64,000 nt of DNA from Polytrichum commune (taxonomy: Eukaryota > Streptophyta > Polytrichopsida > Polytrichales > Polytrichaceae), in NCBI GenBank assembly GCA_950295325.1, contig OX485803.1, positions 24,490,001 through 24,554,000 on the forward strand, given 5' to 3'. Shown piece by piece: positions 21,561 to 36,037 of this stretch. The notes below the pieces were generated by a model that was not told the DNA's origin, did no database searches, and saw nothing but the letters and a program-made list of their open reading frames with translations. Numbering within the stretch: the stretch's first letter is position 1; each line of letters begins with the position of its first letter. The position numbers and the translations under genes are program-made.

Positions 21561-24500
21561 ACGATGCACGTGCTTGTGCAATTAATAATATCTCAAAGTG
21601 TACATTTTTTGTAGACATTTTTTCAAAGGCAGCATGAGGATCATAACTTTTCTCATGGTGAAATTAATATGGGCCCAATCCCTCGGGTTTCCCCTAAGTC
21701 TTTGGTATAGTGTATCATGGGCTAATAATGAATAATGGAGTATTACTTCAAGTATAAAAGTAGCAAAAAGTAAATAAGTCACCAACATCAATGATCTACC
21801 AAATAATAATAGATAAATACAAAGGTCCACATGCATGACTATGGTACATAGTATTGGTTTTGGGCATACGTACCTTACATGGCCATATTGTGAACAATTC
21901 CAACTTCACATACACCTTTGATTATTGGATTGGATATGGAGTCGTCTCATCGGGTTAGCAATTGTGAATCATGCATACAAAGTTTACTATAAATGCAGAA
22001 GTTGTAGGAGGTGACCACATGAACCCTCCCATTGTATTATCAATTAAGTCTAGAATGGTTAACTCCTAATATATAGCCCTTCAATCCACAAAAACATGTA
22101 ATTCGACTATATACTTTCGTCTCAAACTCCACTAAATATTGCATTTAGTGTCAACAATTCCTTTTTGTCTTGCTCAATACTAACTGTAAACCACCTCTGT
22201 AGTATAACCAACACTAAATATAAACCCTAACATTATGTGTCATTCCTTGTAAAAAAGATTTGGATGTTCTTGATTTACAATATTGCAATTATTGTCACTT
22301 ACCAAGTGATTTTTCATCCAAATTTCAACCATCCATGACAATATTCCTTCACAAACATGTTAGGATGAGAATTACACCAAACTTTGTTTCAATAATTGGC
22401 ATGAATTTCATCCAAGTGTAGAATCCAAATCCATGACAACACTTGTAGAACTTGTTCATAAGAAGTGTCATGAATACCACAATGACACTAATTACAACCT
22501 TTAGTATAGTTATGTTAAAAGTGACCTCACGTAACCATGTCATATACCACTCAAATATAAGTGTTTAAATAAGATGTTTCATACATGTCACCCATCAAAT
22601 GAGACTAATCACACCCCCGGACTTCATGGGTGCATGGTTTCATATGATTGGTGACAAGGATTGGTCTTGGGAATTAGTGTGTGGGACTAAATCGAAGTTT
22701 CAATAAATAAAAAATTGCGACGGGACTCATAGTACCATTTGGAAGAGCACTTGTCGATCGACATCAATCGTCTAAAGAAAGAGTTTCTTGCCCATCGGTG
22801 ACAACTACATGCAATGGGGAGTATGGTATGATCAAAAAAACAATTTGGATAATACAAAGTACAATCACATGACATCTTGATTGCAAGGTACCGGATGTGG
22901 GCCTTATGTCGTCCTTCTTCTTTAGTGGGTCACCTTAGTTTGAATGGTGGTTAAAGAAGGACAAAAAATGACATGTGTTACAATTCAATGGGACTATAAC
23001 TAACACTAACATTTGTGCTCAAAATATTGACACTACAATAAGCTCAAAGTAAATTAACATGATTTGATTTGGAGTATCTACGTGGTTGTTAGAAATGAAG
23101 GAGAATTTTCATAATGATTTTTTTTTTTTTTTTTTTTGCATCTCGGAGTTCATTGTTGTAACTAGAAATGACAATCTTTGTGATTCATACATGCTAATTG
23201 AAAGTGTCCACAATATGGCAACATAGCTTATTGGATGTTGGAAGACAAAAATGAGATGAGGATGCTAGATATTTACCATGTATGAGCAATACGATGCAAT
23301 GTGTATCCCATGATCTTATGCCAAACATGGGAGAAGTGGTAGAATTTTATTCTCTTTCTTTCTATGTGTGTGTGGCGCGTGTGCATGTGTGTTCTGGTGT
23401 TAGGGGGGACATCCATGGAGAACAACTAATTATCACATGTATTTTCAGTTTGTTAGTTTCTACATCCACTACCCTTTATAACAATTCAGAATAGTGGGGT
23501 TGATTTATGCATCTTCAATTTTTTTAATCAATGTTTGTATTAGTTAAAATAATCCACATACACAACTAATTAGGAAAGGAATATTACTATCATGAAGAAC
23601 CTATGACACAAATTCATAAATAACAATCCTAGATAGGCTCTCACCCCTTCCACCTTGTAATATGGGTATTTGCAAAGCGCAAAACTAAAAACTCACCTTT
23701 GAACCGCATGAGAATACACCCTTCATGCAGAGGGGGGTACCAATGCAACATCAAGATTTTGTTCCCACTTATCAATGGAAACACAAGGATAAGGGAGAGC
23801 AAGCTACCCCCCCCCCCCCCCCCCGATCACCAATAAAACCAACGCTCTAAGATTCTTGCACTATAAGTACAAATTGATTTAGAAAATGTCAACCACCTTA
23901 ACATCACACTCTCGTGTTGGTTGTAAGTCATCTACAAATAAAACTTTGGACCCTCACAAGGGTCAAGCCAAATGGACACGTCCACGTTTTTATCTTTAAA
24001 AAAAACGAAGGTACCCGTCCATTAAGAGGACATGCCCATGGACCCATCCACCTTGTACCCCATCCAGGAAATGGACAAACCCTCTGGTACTCATCCTGTG
24101 ATCATAGGTACCCGAGAATGGGTAAGCTTGGATGGGTGGCCCCTACGATAACCACCTACCATACGGTCGTGTGGGATGAAACCTCCTACTTCCACGTGGC
24201 ACCTGTAAATATTCGCCTACCTTATGGTCCCACATCAAACATGGGTGAACGTAATGTTTTTAAATGCATCAATATATTGTTCATTTGTGGTTTTTAAAAT
24301 CAAACTTTTTGTGGATTTTTCCATGTCTTTCCCATGGCTGAAATCGCCAAAAATGCTCCCAAAATCATCTAAAATACATGAAAATTTCAAATTTGGGATG
24401 CGTAAGTGCAAGTTTAGATGAATTTTATAGTTACTATCCATATGTGGCTTCGTCACTCTAATGTCTATAGCCAATGCTTGCACTCTTGAATTTTCTTAAA

Positions 24501-24856
24501 ATTATTGGGTGAACATGTTTGCTCCACATGGAAACACATTGTGTGGAAACGGCTGGAATCGTCCATTTTTTTCCTAGATGGGTGGATGGGTTGGATAGGT
24601 CCAAGTGACTTGACCTCAAATTATGCATGCATAATTCAAACAAGGAATACTTTGGTGCATTTGGAACTCGTCTCCCTTTCAATGCTAGCAACAAATTTCT
24701 AAAACTTTTTCAAAATAATGTTAGTAGGGTAAGTATACCTATGATTGCGCATGCATCTATAGTTGTGCACCATGTAATTGCACACCCGCCACACCGTAAT
24801 CTTATATCATGGATTACTCTCTTCTTTCTTGGGTATCAAACATCCTAGTTGAAACC
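21561..24856. other. Gene-poor AT-rich region
   Basis: No coding sequence is recognisable. It contains a (T)17 tract near 23120-23136, a poly-C tract near 23808-23824 and a short segment (22130-22150) with the ATTTAGTGTCA motif also found in MITE family A. Confidence 0.6.
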
Positions 24857-25056
24857 NNNNNNNNNNNNNNNNNNNNNNNNNNNNNNNNNNNNNNNNNNNN
24901 NNNNNNNNNNNNNNNNNNNNNNNNNNNNNNNNNNNNNNNNNNNNNNNNNNNNNNNNNNNNNNNNNNNNNNNNNNNNNNNNNNNNNNNNNNNNNNNNNNNN
25001 NNNNNNNNNNNNNNNNNNNNNNNNNNNNNNNNNNNNNNNNNNNNNNNNNNNNNNNN
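24857..25056. other. Assembly gap (200 N)
   Basis: Exactly 200 consecutive N. The round length suggests a placeholder rather than a measured gap. Open frames that cross it are meaningless. Confidence 0.99.
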
Positions 25057-28000
25057 TTCATAAGTATTTGTATCATACTTAGGGTTTTAGTACTCATACA
25101 TGGTTCCTAAGTACCCAAAAACAAATTGTGGCTGACCACATCATACCTTTGTAGATCTAATTACCAATCTTCATGCATTGCTCCATCAAGGAACATCAAG
25201 GATGTACCCTAACTATTATATATATGGAAAACATACCAGGAGATATGCCTAGTAGTATCAACCAAAAGAAATGCATAAAATGTCATATTCACAATACTTC
25301 GTAGTATTGAGAGTGTGAAGGGCCTCCCTCACCTGTGCCCATGCAACCAACCAACAAATAATTGAGGATTAGTTACGTACACGAGGTAAATAACAGCAGG
25401 ACCCAGTTGTTATCCATGTCACACACATTAAACTTACATTACATGCATAGTAGTATTTCTAATAGTAACACTCATTACAAAATGTCAAATGGGTGTTCAA
25501 ACCTGTTCTTTAGCCATGATTGTATCACCACAAGTAGAATGCTCTCCTTGGTGAATAGCTTTAGTATCCTCTACTTCACTTAGCACACGTATCTAGTATC
25601 CCAGTAAGTGTGCTCTAAGTTACCTCACCAAGCCCTTGTGTGAATGGTAAAAAAGAGCCTCTTTTAGGGTTTACGGGTTTATATAGGAGATTTTACTTAA
25701 GGTAAGTTCTGTACAACCCTAATTTTACCACATGTTAGGGATGTGTTCCACATCCTTAACCCTAGTCTCCTTGTACCATTCATCTATGCTTATGAAAACT
25801 TAGTCCATATAGTAACTATATTTTTCATCCATGTGTACATGATAGGTATAAAGTAAAGGAATATAAGTTTAAACTGAACATATGGCTTTAAACAAGAGCA
25901 AGATAGGGAGAGAGAGAGAGAGAGAGTTGCTTGGGAGGTTGGGCAACCAACTTGGTGGCAATATTGTGCAATTACACGCATGTTGCATCCAAGGCAAGCC
26001 ACCACACATCTGCAAATGTACTAAAAACACACTATATGTTTTAATCTGACCCGATAAACACATTGCCAATGTTCTACACTGTGTTAAACAAATTACTGCG
26101 AGTTTTTACTATCTCATTCATATTTTTATCATTTTATTGTTGTGGCATGCATCCTTAAAGGACCGCCTATGTTGTGCAAGCCCATGCCATGTGCCCAACC
26201 TAAGAGAGGGCAACAAGGAGCAGCTATTTCGCAAGTGAGACACGGAACATGGACTTCCAAGGCGAGTCATGGGATGTTTATGATGGGAGAATGTGCAGTG
26301 TTGCTTTTGGCACGATTGGTTTGAGTTATGAGTTGAAGTTGTGGGAAGAATGGAATAGAAAACGAATCCATGGGTCTTTTATAAGCTAATGACCAACCAC
26401 CATCATTGCTTTCTCATGAGAGTCCCCTATAGAAACTTGATTCATGAGCACTACCTATCACCTAGTATCCTATTCCGTGTCAAAAGGAACCAAAAAACAA
26501 GTGATCCACATCATGTCAAAAGTAAAGTATTCTATGATCACATGGCTCCAGTGCAAACTTGTGATTGCACCATGAGTTCACATGGAAAGTTTCCTTGGAG
26601 AAGATTGCTCTCTTATTAGGTACATGTGTGTCCATACAATTGCCTCCCACATAACATTGTTTAGTGTGATGGACATGATTTGATGCTATCCTTGAGTTGG
26701 GTATTTGAGGCTTTAGCTCTCTACACACCTTTCTTATGTATGTAGAAAGGAATTGCAGGTTAGTAAACATGTTTTGTTGCCATGCTTCCCAACATACGAT
26801 ATACCCTTAGTCGGTGCCTTCTTGTTAGCCATCTGACATGTGCTAATATTAAGGCAAAATCCAAGAAATAGCAGCCCACAACATGTGGGTATCATTGCCG
26901 TAATTACCCTTAGCCCGAACTAAGTAACTATATAGATTTGAACATGGACCATATATTGCAAGAAAAAAAGAAAAGCAACCATAATGTTGCCACCAGTGAA
27001 CACCTTGGATGGATGTGGACAAACCGGCCAACACTTATCTCTCCCAAGGGCAAGCCCCTAGGTTCCCACATGGTCAGCTACAAATATCCGGTTCACCCAT
27101 ATACCCCCACTATGATTGGGTGGATCATCGGTGGTAGGATGCATTAAAAAATCATTTGCTAGGAAGATCACCCATCCGAGTACTAATCCAACTTTAGGCT
27201 GCTTATCCTCGTAATTCTCATGGAATCCGTGAGAAAGACCTTGGGTTCAAACCACCCAACCCACAAATTCCATAATATAATGTGTAAATCTCATGGCCCC
27301 ATGGAACAAGATTTTGTTGCTAAATAATGTTATGTGTTTTCGTGTGATTGTAACCAACTTACTTGGTGGATGCCTTCCATTCTCAAACATCTGAGCAATT
27401 TGATGAGTAACATAAGTGGGAGTCATTATTCCTACTCTCTACCTACAAGCATGTACATGTTGATCCCAATCCACGTGGATTTGGCATATCCTCCATTGAT
27501 TTACATGGTTAATTAACTAACGACAAATATGAGGTTTCTTTTCTTTTTCTTTTCCCCTATGCTACTAATGCCCTCTTTTTAAAAACCATTTGAAAATGGG
27601 ACGCTTTATGGTTGGAAAGATGTTGTTCCGACACAAAATCACAAAGGTAATTGCTACATCGGGCTTGATTTGGATATCCTAATCAAATCGTACTACTTGA
27701 TCTCTTGTATAGTACTAGCTTTGACCCGTGTCGCCCCATATGATTACATCAATCATGTATTATGTCCTAAACCACACTTGAGTTCTAGTGTAATTGTGGT
27801 CACATCACTTTAATACATTCCCTTGACCTTTCTAGAATGGTGGACAACTCTAGGACGTCACGGGTCTCACCACCACGTCCACCCACATTCTCCATTGTAT
27901 ATATGCTCATAGAAGAATTAGGCGGATAATATTAAATACAATAAATTAGTGTATAACACCAACCTATACTAGTTAATGAGTGACACTTGGCATATTTTCT

Positions 28001-28170
28001 AGTGGGTTATGTATTGCTTGTTTTTATGGAAAGTCAATTTATGAGCACTAGTATGCTCTTCTCATGCCAAAATCGTTTAGCATAAGTGGAAGGAGATAAG
28101 ATGGGATCCACATCACGACAATGTGAAGTCAATTCCTTGCCACATGGCTTGAGGCAACTTGAGACAACAA
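25057..28170. other. Gene-poor region
   Basis: Only short open frames and a (GA)n microsatellite (about 25907-25926) are seen. No known protein, RNA or clear element ends are visible. Confidence 0.55.
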
Positions 28171-28600
28171 TACATTGTTTACGGTATTTAATGTTACTTA
28201 TCCTATTATGAGGTGAATGTAAGGTCGTGCTTAAATTACACTAATGGTTGACAAATTGAGCATTAGCCCAATATTATTGTAGCCACATGAGTCTTGGCAC
28301 CAATATGCTCAATGATGTAAGGAGGCCTATCCATCGGTTATGCTATTGATGCCATGGCCATTATTGTCAACACATTCAAAACCTTTAATTGATATGCTCG
28401 ACAACATCTTCTTCTTGGATGCTAAAACATAAATCATCATCTCAAGTAACCCCATGTGCTATGCTAAAATGTTATGTGGTAAACTTCACATTAGATAGTT
28501 ACTTGTATCTACAATGTAGTCCAAAGGAGAAGTATTTTTGAAGAAGGTTGCTATGCTATATGTGTGCACTAAACAACCTTTCATCGCTCAAGCATCTAGG
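28171..28600 (+). mobile_element. MITE family A, copy 2
   Basis: It starts TACATTGTTTACGGTATTTA, has CTTGGATGCTAAAACATAA and CTCAAGTAACCCCATGT in the middle and AAGCATCTAGGTA near the end, in the same order as the copy at 8506-9000. It is collinear with the reverse complement of 61246-61675. The terminal repeat at the far end is not recognisable. Confidence 0.7.
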
Positions 28601-29360
28601 TATTTCAACGACTAACCTATTTGAGAGTTTATTTCCATGCTCATTATGGACAACCTGACACAGTTCAATTGAAATTCAACTGCGAGCAGTGCTTCCTCCC
28701 CGTTGTGCACATGATTAAATGAACTGGCGACCACTGGAAAGTTGCTTTTACTCTAGTTCTAACATTCCCGTGTAAAAAAATTGTATCTCACATTAAGACC
28801 TCTGTATATGTGATTGGCTCTCATGAATCCAAAACCAATCAAACAACCCAAACACATGTGTTTATTGATAAACAATTGCCGTGAAATCCATGGAAACTCA
28901 TGGAGATTTTTTCGAGTGGAGATCTCAAGGTTGACAATTATGAATGCGCTCGGTCGTTCAACTAGATGTTGAAGTGGGAGTCAAGGTTTTGTTGTTTCCA
29001 CACAACAATGGTGCCGATCAAAAAATCAAGCGCATAAGTTAGCAATGAGCATACAAACCAAAAACGCCGAACAACACCCTGGCAACGTTTTTGTGGCAAC
29101 AAGAACACCTGATTATCACACCTAGGGTTTTGTCCAAAAGGCGATATTTCCAAACATATCTTCTTCGAATGCAACGAGGCCCGTTCACAAACTTAGCACG
29201 GCCATTGACTTCCAAGACCCCCTCACCTTGTGGGGGCACCTTTAAGGAAACTTTTAAGGGCCTCCATGCACTTGGGCCACCTCTCGACTTCGACTCCGAC
29301 ACCGGATGGAAGCCCAATGGCTTGTAATAGTTGTTGTAGTAATCGACACTATGGGACTTA
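28601..29360. other. Gene-poor segment
   Basis: Overlapping short frames occur on both strands (for example 29039-29464), but I see no family signature in them. Confidence 0.45.
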
Positions 29361-29640
29361 CGGTTACAACCATTGTTGGACCGGTATATATAAATATGGG
29401 AATGCTCGGGTATCAATGATCTTGACATCATTAATGGTATAAAAAAACCCACCCGTGGTATCAAAATTGTATTACTGATGAAATAATGATATTTGGTGAG
29501 TATCTCAAGGTGAAAAAATCTTTGTATACTTGAGTTATTATTTGGGTCAATGTCATTCTAAACCGTATTGATATTACAATGGTTTTACCCGGGTATGAAG
29601 GTTCTCGCATTTGTTTATGTAGAGTGGAATGGTATTGAAA
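29361..29640 (-). mobile_element. Family C repeat, copy 1
   Basis: On the minus strand it contains CAAATAATAACTCAAGTATA, CAAAGATT, CACCAAATATCATTATT and ACAATTTTGATACC, and ends near ATACCGGTCCAACAATGG. The same blocks occur in order at 50345-50605 and 60650-61041. Confidence 0.65.
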
Positions 29641-32600
29641 ACACAAACATTCTCAAATATCCATCATAACATTACACGTGGTTCAAAACATGGTCTCTTT
29701 CCAAACCGAGCTAGCCATGTGATTCAAGCAGGTAGATTTTCTAGTTTATTGACGGTGACCCAAATATGGGTAGCAAGAAAGTTGAGCATTGATAGGTGGC
29801 AGGTAAATCCGTTTGTCAAATTGACGTGTTACATTCTAAGTGCGGTTGCGATTCTGACACACAACTTTGTTGATAATTTTTTTGTTGTATATTATTACTA
29901 ATCCACAATGAACAATACTTAGATCAAGTACACTCCATATGTGAGGGGGGCATAATGCCCGGGGGATTCTTGACCCCACATAACATTGATACACAACTAA
30001 GTAATGATATGATGTCTTACTAGGATCCAAAAATGTGAAATCCTCATTATAGATACCCAAATGATACTAAGAAAATACATTAAAAAAAAAGACGAGTCCA
30101 ACATCGGCCGTCAAAGTAATAAAGTTGGAGAATCTTGATCGAAGGTGATGTTCGTCAACTCTCGTACGACTTACATGCTCATTGCCTTGGCATGTCGTAA
30201 TTCATAGGTCAACCTATCAACCTTTTTATTTCATACAAAGCTACAAAGATTCCACCTACTTTCCGAGCCAAATATCCCTAGTGTGGTGTGATCTAATTGG
30301 CCGACGGTCCCACCATTTTGAAGTGCAACGGTGGTGAGATGTTTTACTTACTTACACTCAAATGACCAATTCCATGCATCATGACAAATGGACCACATAC
30401 GCATTCATCCACAAAGACTATGTCATTCATCCGCAAAGACTATGTCGTTACTTTAACTTGGAAACCCACTACGCGGACCGCGACTAATCAAAACAACACC
30501 CCAAAGGCACACCCACGGGGGCCTTGTTAAAATCTTCAAGCATATGCATCGATAGTTTGTCTCTATCGATAGAAACACGACCAAGTAGCTTGCGGGATTT
30601 CCACGCGAGCAATCCTAAGTTAGTGTGCGTTGCATCACCCATGCTACATACCCACTACTCTAGCATGCTTACCTTGAGGTGCTCACCTTTCTTCCGAGTC
30701 CCCCGGGGTGATGGGTCTATTTCTCGCATTAAGTTAGGCAACGGAATTCCATACTTAGTGTGGGCCTCGCTACTTTTTTTAAATGGGAGTCCGATGTGTG
30801 GATTTTCCACGTGTGTTTTGTAGTTGAGCACCCAACCTTTGGACCGAAGGAGTGCACATGCTTGGGTTATTCTACCAATCCACAATAGTAGCCACCATCA
30901 AAGAACATACCCCCACACTTTAGGAGCGTATTGGGGGATTGAACGGAGGCCGGCCTCCATATCATTTGGCCGTACATACTCCAAACTCCTAGGCTTGGTT
31001 TGCTCCGGCTTTCCTACTTGCCGTGCACTTTATTATCAAATTACTCGGTTCGGTTTCGTCTAAGATCCAAGGGCATGGGCCCTTTGTATGTCTTTCATGT
31101 GTTTAGTTTTTGCTAGTTGACCCCACTTGGATTGTGTGATATGCCCCACCTAGTACAACTAACCGAAGGTGAAGTCAAACTCATGGTAAACTCCAAAAAT
31201 CCTGGATTCTAGGTAATGTGTCAAGAGTGTGTTACGGTTTTGGCAATAGGGTGTTTTTAACCCCCCCCCCCTCCCCCTTGTTTTCATCTATATGCCTCTT
31301 TCACTAAGGCGGCTTCCTTTTCTCTCTATTCTCGTGCAAGAAGTAAGCGTAACCATGCACCAATGGGACACGCTAATTGTCAAACAAGATTAGTGTGGAT
31401 GTCACATGAGCTCCTTGCAACTACCTCAAATGGGACCAACCAATCGTGTATTGAAAAGAGCGAGGAATATTTCGACAAGTAAAGGTAGCTAATGCGATAG
31501 GCTTATGCAACACCAAAACCAACTCTCCAAACACGACGTTTTGTTGGATATTGCATTTAGTGCCACTTACTAAGTGATAGATAAAGATATTTATTGTATA
31601 TCTCATGTTTTACCAACAAATATCACATCGGTTGTTGAACATTGTAGAACAATAACAACCTCACTTGGTAAAAAAACTGCATCAAATATAAAAAGATGTA
31701 GCACTATGTAACTCCAAATAATAAGCGACACACTAGATATCATATTTAGTGTGCTTTTGTTGATTCCATAAGGTCGGCCCAAGTTGTCTTTGCATTTGGA
31801 ATGGGTCTTCTATTTTCTCAATGTGACAAGCTTATACTCCTTACAAGTCATTCTCCTTCATAGTCATCACATTCCCCATGACATTCCACAAAGTATACGT
31901 GCCTCCAAATACAACATACATTCAACGCCATCATAACAAAGTACGTTTGGGTAAGTTAATTGTTTGGAGCTCAAAAAACTAACTTATCACGCATACCATA
32001 AAAAGAATATCGGCTCCTCCAAGGGTCAAGCATTTAGTGTGTGTCTATCTATCTAGACATTGTATCATACCACAAGTCATATGTCTATACCATGATAGAT
32101 GGATGGATGAATTTGGATGTTCTTTGTACCATGCACAAGTACTCCTTGTACTCCAAATCATCTAAATATGAAGATGATAGTTAAAGGTAATGTAATGTGA
32201 TTTAGGAAATGCTACGTAGAATACCATTGCAAGGGTTAATGTGCTTTTATTTCTTATATAGTACACTTTGGGGCCTCTCGGATCACCTATTCATGAACCA
32301 TGTGAAACCAATTCCAACATCTTCAACAAGAATATTGACAATATCAAACAACCATTTGTTTGAGTGACCTCAAAATAGGTCATGCAACACCTTGTTTCAT
32401 AAAATACTAATTTAAAGGTCCAAGAGGTCGAGTGTTCCCAAAACACAACCCCCGTTGGGATCCGATCGCGGCCCGCCTCTTCAAAGAGCCTCGTTATCAT
32501 ATCATGGTATAATGACATGGTCATGGCTCAAAGAAAAGGGGGCCTCGAGTCCACGGCCTTTTATATGTACACACAAGTGCCGCTACCTTGATAGGTGTAT

Positions 32601-32934
32601 GTCTAAATGTAGACATACAAAATTGCTCAACAAATGCCACGGCTCCCGGCATGTACAAGGGGTGTACATAAGTGAATCTTGACAACGGCACCGTGCATGT
32701 TGCGATTGGGTACACCTACCTTGCTATGGGCCGCTTTTTGTCCCACAAATCGGAGCCTCCGGGCCCCATTGCAAACCGGCCTTCTAAAAACACACCTATG
32801 GTGGATCTCTTCCCGTCCATGATGGGGAAAGGGGGCTAGGGGTGGGCTAAAGGCTAATGCCTTTGCGGCGTCCCAACGAAAGATTGATGGATTGGGGCCT
32901 GCATGAAAGGAAGGGGGGGGGAGGCATGTGTTCT
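29641..32934. other. Gene-poor region
   Basis: No gene or element with defined ends is recognised. Features are limited to a poly-C tract (about 31260) and ATTTAGTG motifs near 31555 and 31733. Confidence 0.5.
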
Positions 32935-35033
32935 TAGCACCTTCCCAACACGCCTAAGCACAAAAGTGTACACACAAATACATGGCGGTGACACTTTTTG
33001 AAGCCGTCCCGCATTTGTGATCCTTCCATGTTCAAACCCAAAAGAATAGGAGACTTGTATTGCTATCAAATTGCTTTCTAGAATGTAGCATCGTATTTTT
33101 GTGAACCATTCACCACATCATTACCTGTATTTAGTGTCACGTGCAGTTATAATATCATTTATCCTATTTTGAGGCAGAGGTTAGGTTACATTGATGATCA
33201 ATAACTTTGCCAATAGTGTCACCTCATGACGTTCAAGTGCGCTTACCTATATCTTGGCATGAGTATGTTCAATAGTGTTATGAGATGTATGTTTGTGTTA
33301 CAAAATGGTCTACAAGTTGACTACATGTGTTCTTAGCACCTCCTTCACAACACGTCTAAGCACAAAAGTGTACACACAAATACATGGCGGTGACACTTTT
33401 TGAAGTTGTCCCCGCACTTGTGATCCTTCCATGTTCAAACCCAAAAGAATAGGAGACTTGTATTGCTATCAAATAGCTTTCTAAAGTGTACCATCGTATT
33501 TTTTTAGACCATTCACCACATCATTTACTGTATTTAGTGTCACGTGCAGTATTAATATCACTTATCTTATTTTGAGGCGGAGGTTAGGTTACATTGATGA
33601 TCAATAACTTTGCCAATAGTGTCACCTCATGACGTTCAAGTGCGCTTACTGATATCTTGGCATGAGTATGTTCAATAGTGTTATGAGATGTATGTTTGTG
33701 TTACAAAATGGTCTACAAGTTGACTACATGTGTTCTTAGCACCTTCACAACACGCCTAAGCACAAAAGTGTATACACAAATACATGGCGGTGACACTTTT
33801 TGAAGTTGTCCCGCACTTGTGATCCTTCTGTGTTCAAACCCAAAAGAATAGGAGACTTGTATTGCTATGAAATAGCTTTTTAAAGTGTAGCATCATATTT
33901 TTGTGGACCATTCACCACATTGTTTATTGTATTTAGTGTCACATGGAGTAATAGTATCACTCATCCTATTTTGGGGCGGAGGTTAGGTTACATTGATGAT
34001 CAATAACTTTGTCGATAGTGTCACCTCATGATAGTCGGCGTTCAAGTGCGCTTACTGATATCTTGGCATGAGTATGTTCAATAGTGCTATGAGTTGTATG
34101 TTTGTGTTACACAATGGTCTACAAGTTGACTACATGTGTTCTTAGCACTTTTCATAACACGCACGAGCATAAAAGTGTACACAAAAATACATGGCGGTGA
34201 CACTTTTTGAAGCTGTCCCGCACTTGTGATCCTTCCATGTTCAAACCCAAAAGAATAGGAGACTTGTATTGCTATGAAATGGCTTTCTAAAGTGTAGCAT
34301 TGTACTTTTGTGGACCATTCACTGCATCATTACATGTATTTAGTGTCACGTGCAGTTACAATATCATTTATCCTATTTTGAGGTGGAGGTTAGGTTACAT
34401 TGATGATCAATAACTTTGCCAATAGTGTCACCTCATGACGTTCAAGTGGCCTTACTTATATCTTGGCATGAGTATGTTCAATAATGTTATGAGTTGTATG
34501 TATGTGTTACACAATGGTCTACAACTTGACTACATGTGTTCTTAGCACTTTTCATAACACGCATGAGCATAAAAGTGTACACAAAAACACATGGCAGTGA
34601 CACTTTTTGAAGTTGTCCCACACTTGTGATCCTTCTATGTTCAAACCCAAAAGAATAGGAGACTTGTATTGCTATCAAATAGCTTTCTAAAGTGTACCAT
34701 CGTATTTTTTTAGACCATTCACCACATCATTTATTGTATTTAGTGTCACGTGCAGTATTATTATTATCACTTATCATGTTTTGAGGTGGAGGTTAGGCTA
34801 CATTGATGATCAATAACTTTGCCAATAATGCCACCGCGTGATAGTCGGCGTTCAAGTGCGCTTACTCATATCTTGGCATGAGTATGTTCAATAGTGCTAT
34901 GAGTTGTATGTATGTGTCACACAATGGTCTACAACTTGACTACATGTGTTCTTAACACTTTCACAACACGCTTAAGCATAAAAGTATACACACAAAGACA
35001 TGGTGGTGACACTTTTTGAGGCCGTCCCACATT
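32935..35033 (+). repeat. Five-unit tandem array, period about 389-410 bp
   Basis: The anchor CATGTGTTCTTA recurs at 32935, 33324, 33727, 34133, 34533 and 34943, giving periods of 389, 403, 406, 400 and 410 bp; a sixth partial unit ends near 35033. Each unit has two halves. One is unique to the array (TACATGGCGGTGACACTTTT, then GATCCTTCCATGTTCAAACC and AAAAGAATAGGAGACTTGTA). The other is homologous to the 5' half of MITE family A (8517-8725): TGTATTTAGTGTCACGTGCA, CAATAGTGTCACCTCATGA and ATATCTTGGCATGAGTATGT. Confidence 0.92.
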
Positions 35034-35093
35034 ACAAACTTCATACCAAGAGACATGTACTTATCATTCGGCACATTGTAAATGGAATGGGTA

Positions 35094-36037
35094 TACCGTA
35101 GGTTCATAGCTGGTTCGACAGAAATAACTCTAAAAATAGATACCGGAAATTTTGGAATATTATTGGCATTTTTTTGCCGAATATAAAATTTATTATTTTT
35201 CAAAATTGCCAAAAAGTAAGAAATTTTTACTTCTCACTAGAGTTTTACTTACAGTGGAAGCATATGTGAATTTTGAAAGAGAGAAGGTGCTCCTTTTGTA
35301 ATCAAGCTCACTTACATTAGTCCACAAAGAATATGGGTTAAGAAGTAGCAAGACTTTAGGTGAGGCTTTTCAAATGTGTTGTACACAAATTTTTGGAGTC
35401 CAATTGAGCATAGAAGATGAAGTTTTATAGAATTTTGTCCAACTAACAAAAGTTGAGAAATCAATCCTTCTTCTACCTCCATCAAGTTTTGTGTCAAAAT
35501 AAGTCTTTATGCAAAAGATATGGACAAAACATTGCAGCCGTGTAAAGATCAAAAAATTAAAATGCGTTCATAACAGTTTTTCGGAGCTCATTTGTGCATA
35601 GAAGATCAACTTTTTTGGAATTTTATTGGTCTAAGAAAAGTTTAGAAATCAAGTAATCTTTCACCTCCAACAAATTTTATGTCATTTGAAGACTCTATGC
35701 AAAAGTTATGCGTGTTATAAAAATGAAGTCTAACTCGGTGCTTCACCTCAAAGTTTACATATCCCATATGCATCGTTGAACACAACTCCACTCTACTTGC
35801 ATAAAGCACAGAGGATTCTCAACTCTTCACTCACATCTTACTTGCCATTCAATGCAAGAGAAATGTACAAGATATAAGCTTAAATAGAAAATAAAAAATG
35901 AATTTAAGCCAAAATTTTAAAAATTGAAAGAGTTTGCCGAAAATGTGAATATATTATTTTTAGGTGTTGAACCTACTTTTTGAACTTTAATTAATTATTC
36001 GGCTAACATGTGTCGAACCAGCTATGAACCTACGGTA
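35094..36037 (+). mobile_element. 944-bp element with 27-bp perfect terminal inverted repeats
   Basis: The left end is TACCGTAGGTTCATAGCTGG followed by TTCGACA. The right end (36011-36037) is its exact reverse complement. If the outer TA is read as target duplication, the element is CCGTAGG...CCTACGG flanked by TA, as in Tc1/mariner-like DNA elements. The interior has no transposase. It contains a diverged direct duplication of about 190 bp: GCATAGAAGATGAAGTTTTA and GCATAGAAGATCAACTTTTT, each followed by ATCAA...CTTTCACCTCCA-like text. Confidence 0.85.

Noticed and set aside
24807..25097. Open frames through the gap
   Set aside because: They run through 200 N and have no informational content.
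27170..27265. Possible tRNA (CTTGGGTTCAAACC B-box-like text)
   Set aside because: No matching D arm or acceptor stem could be paired around it.
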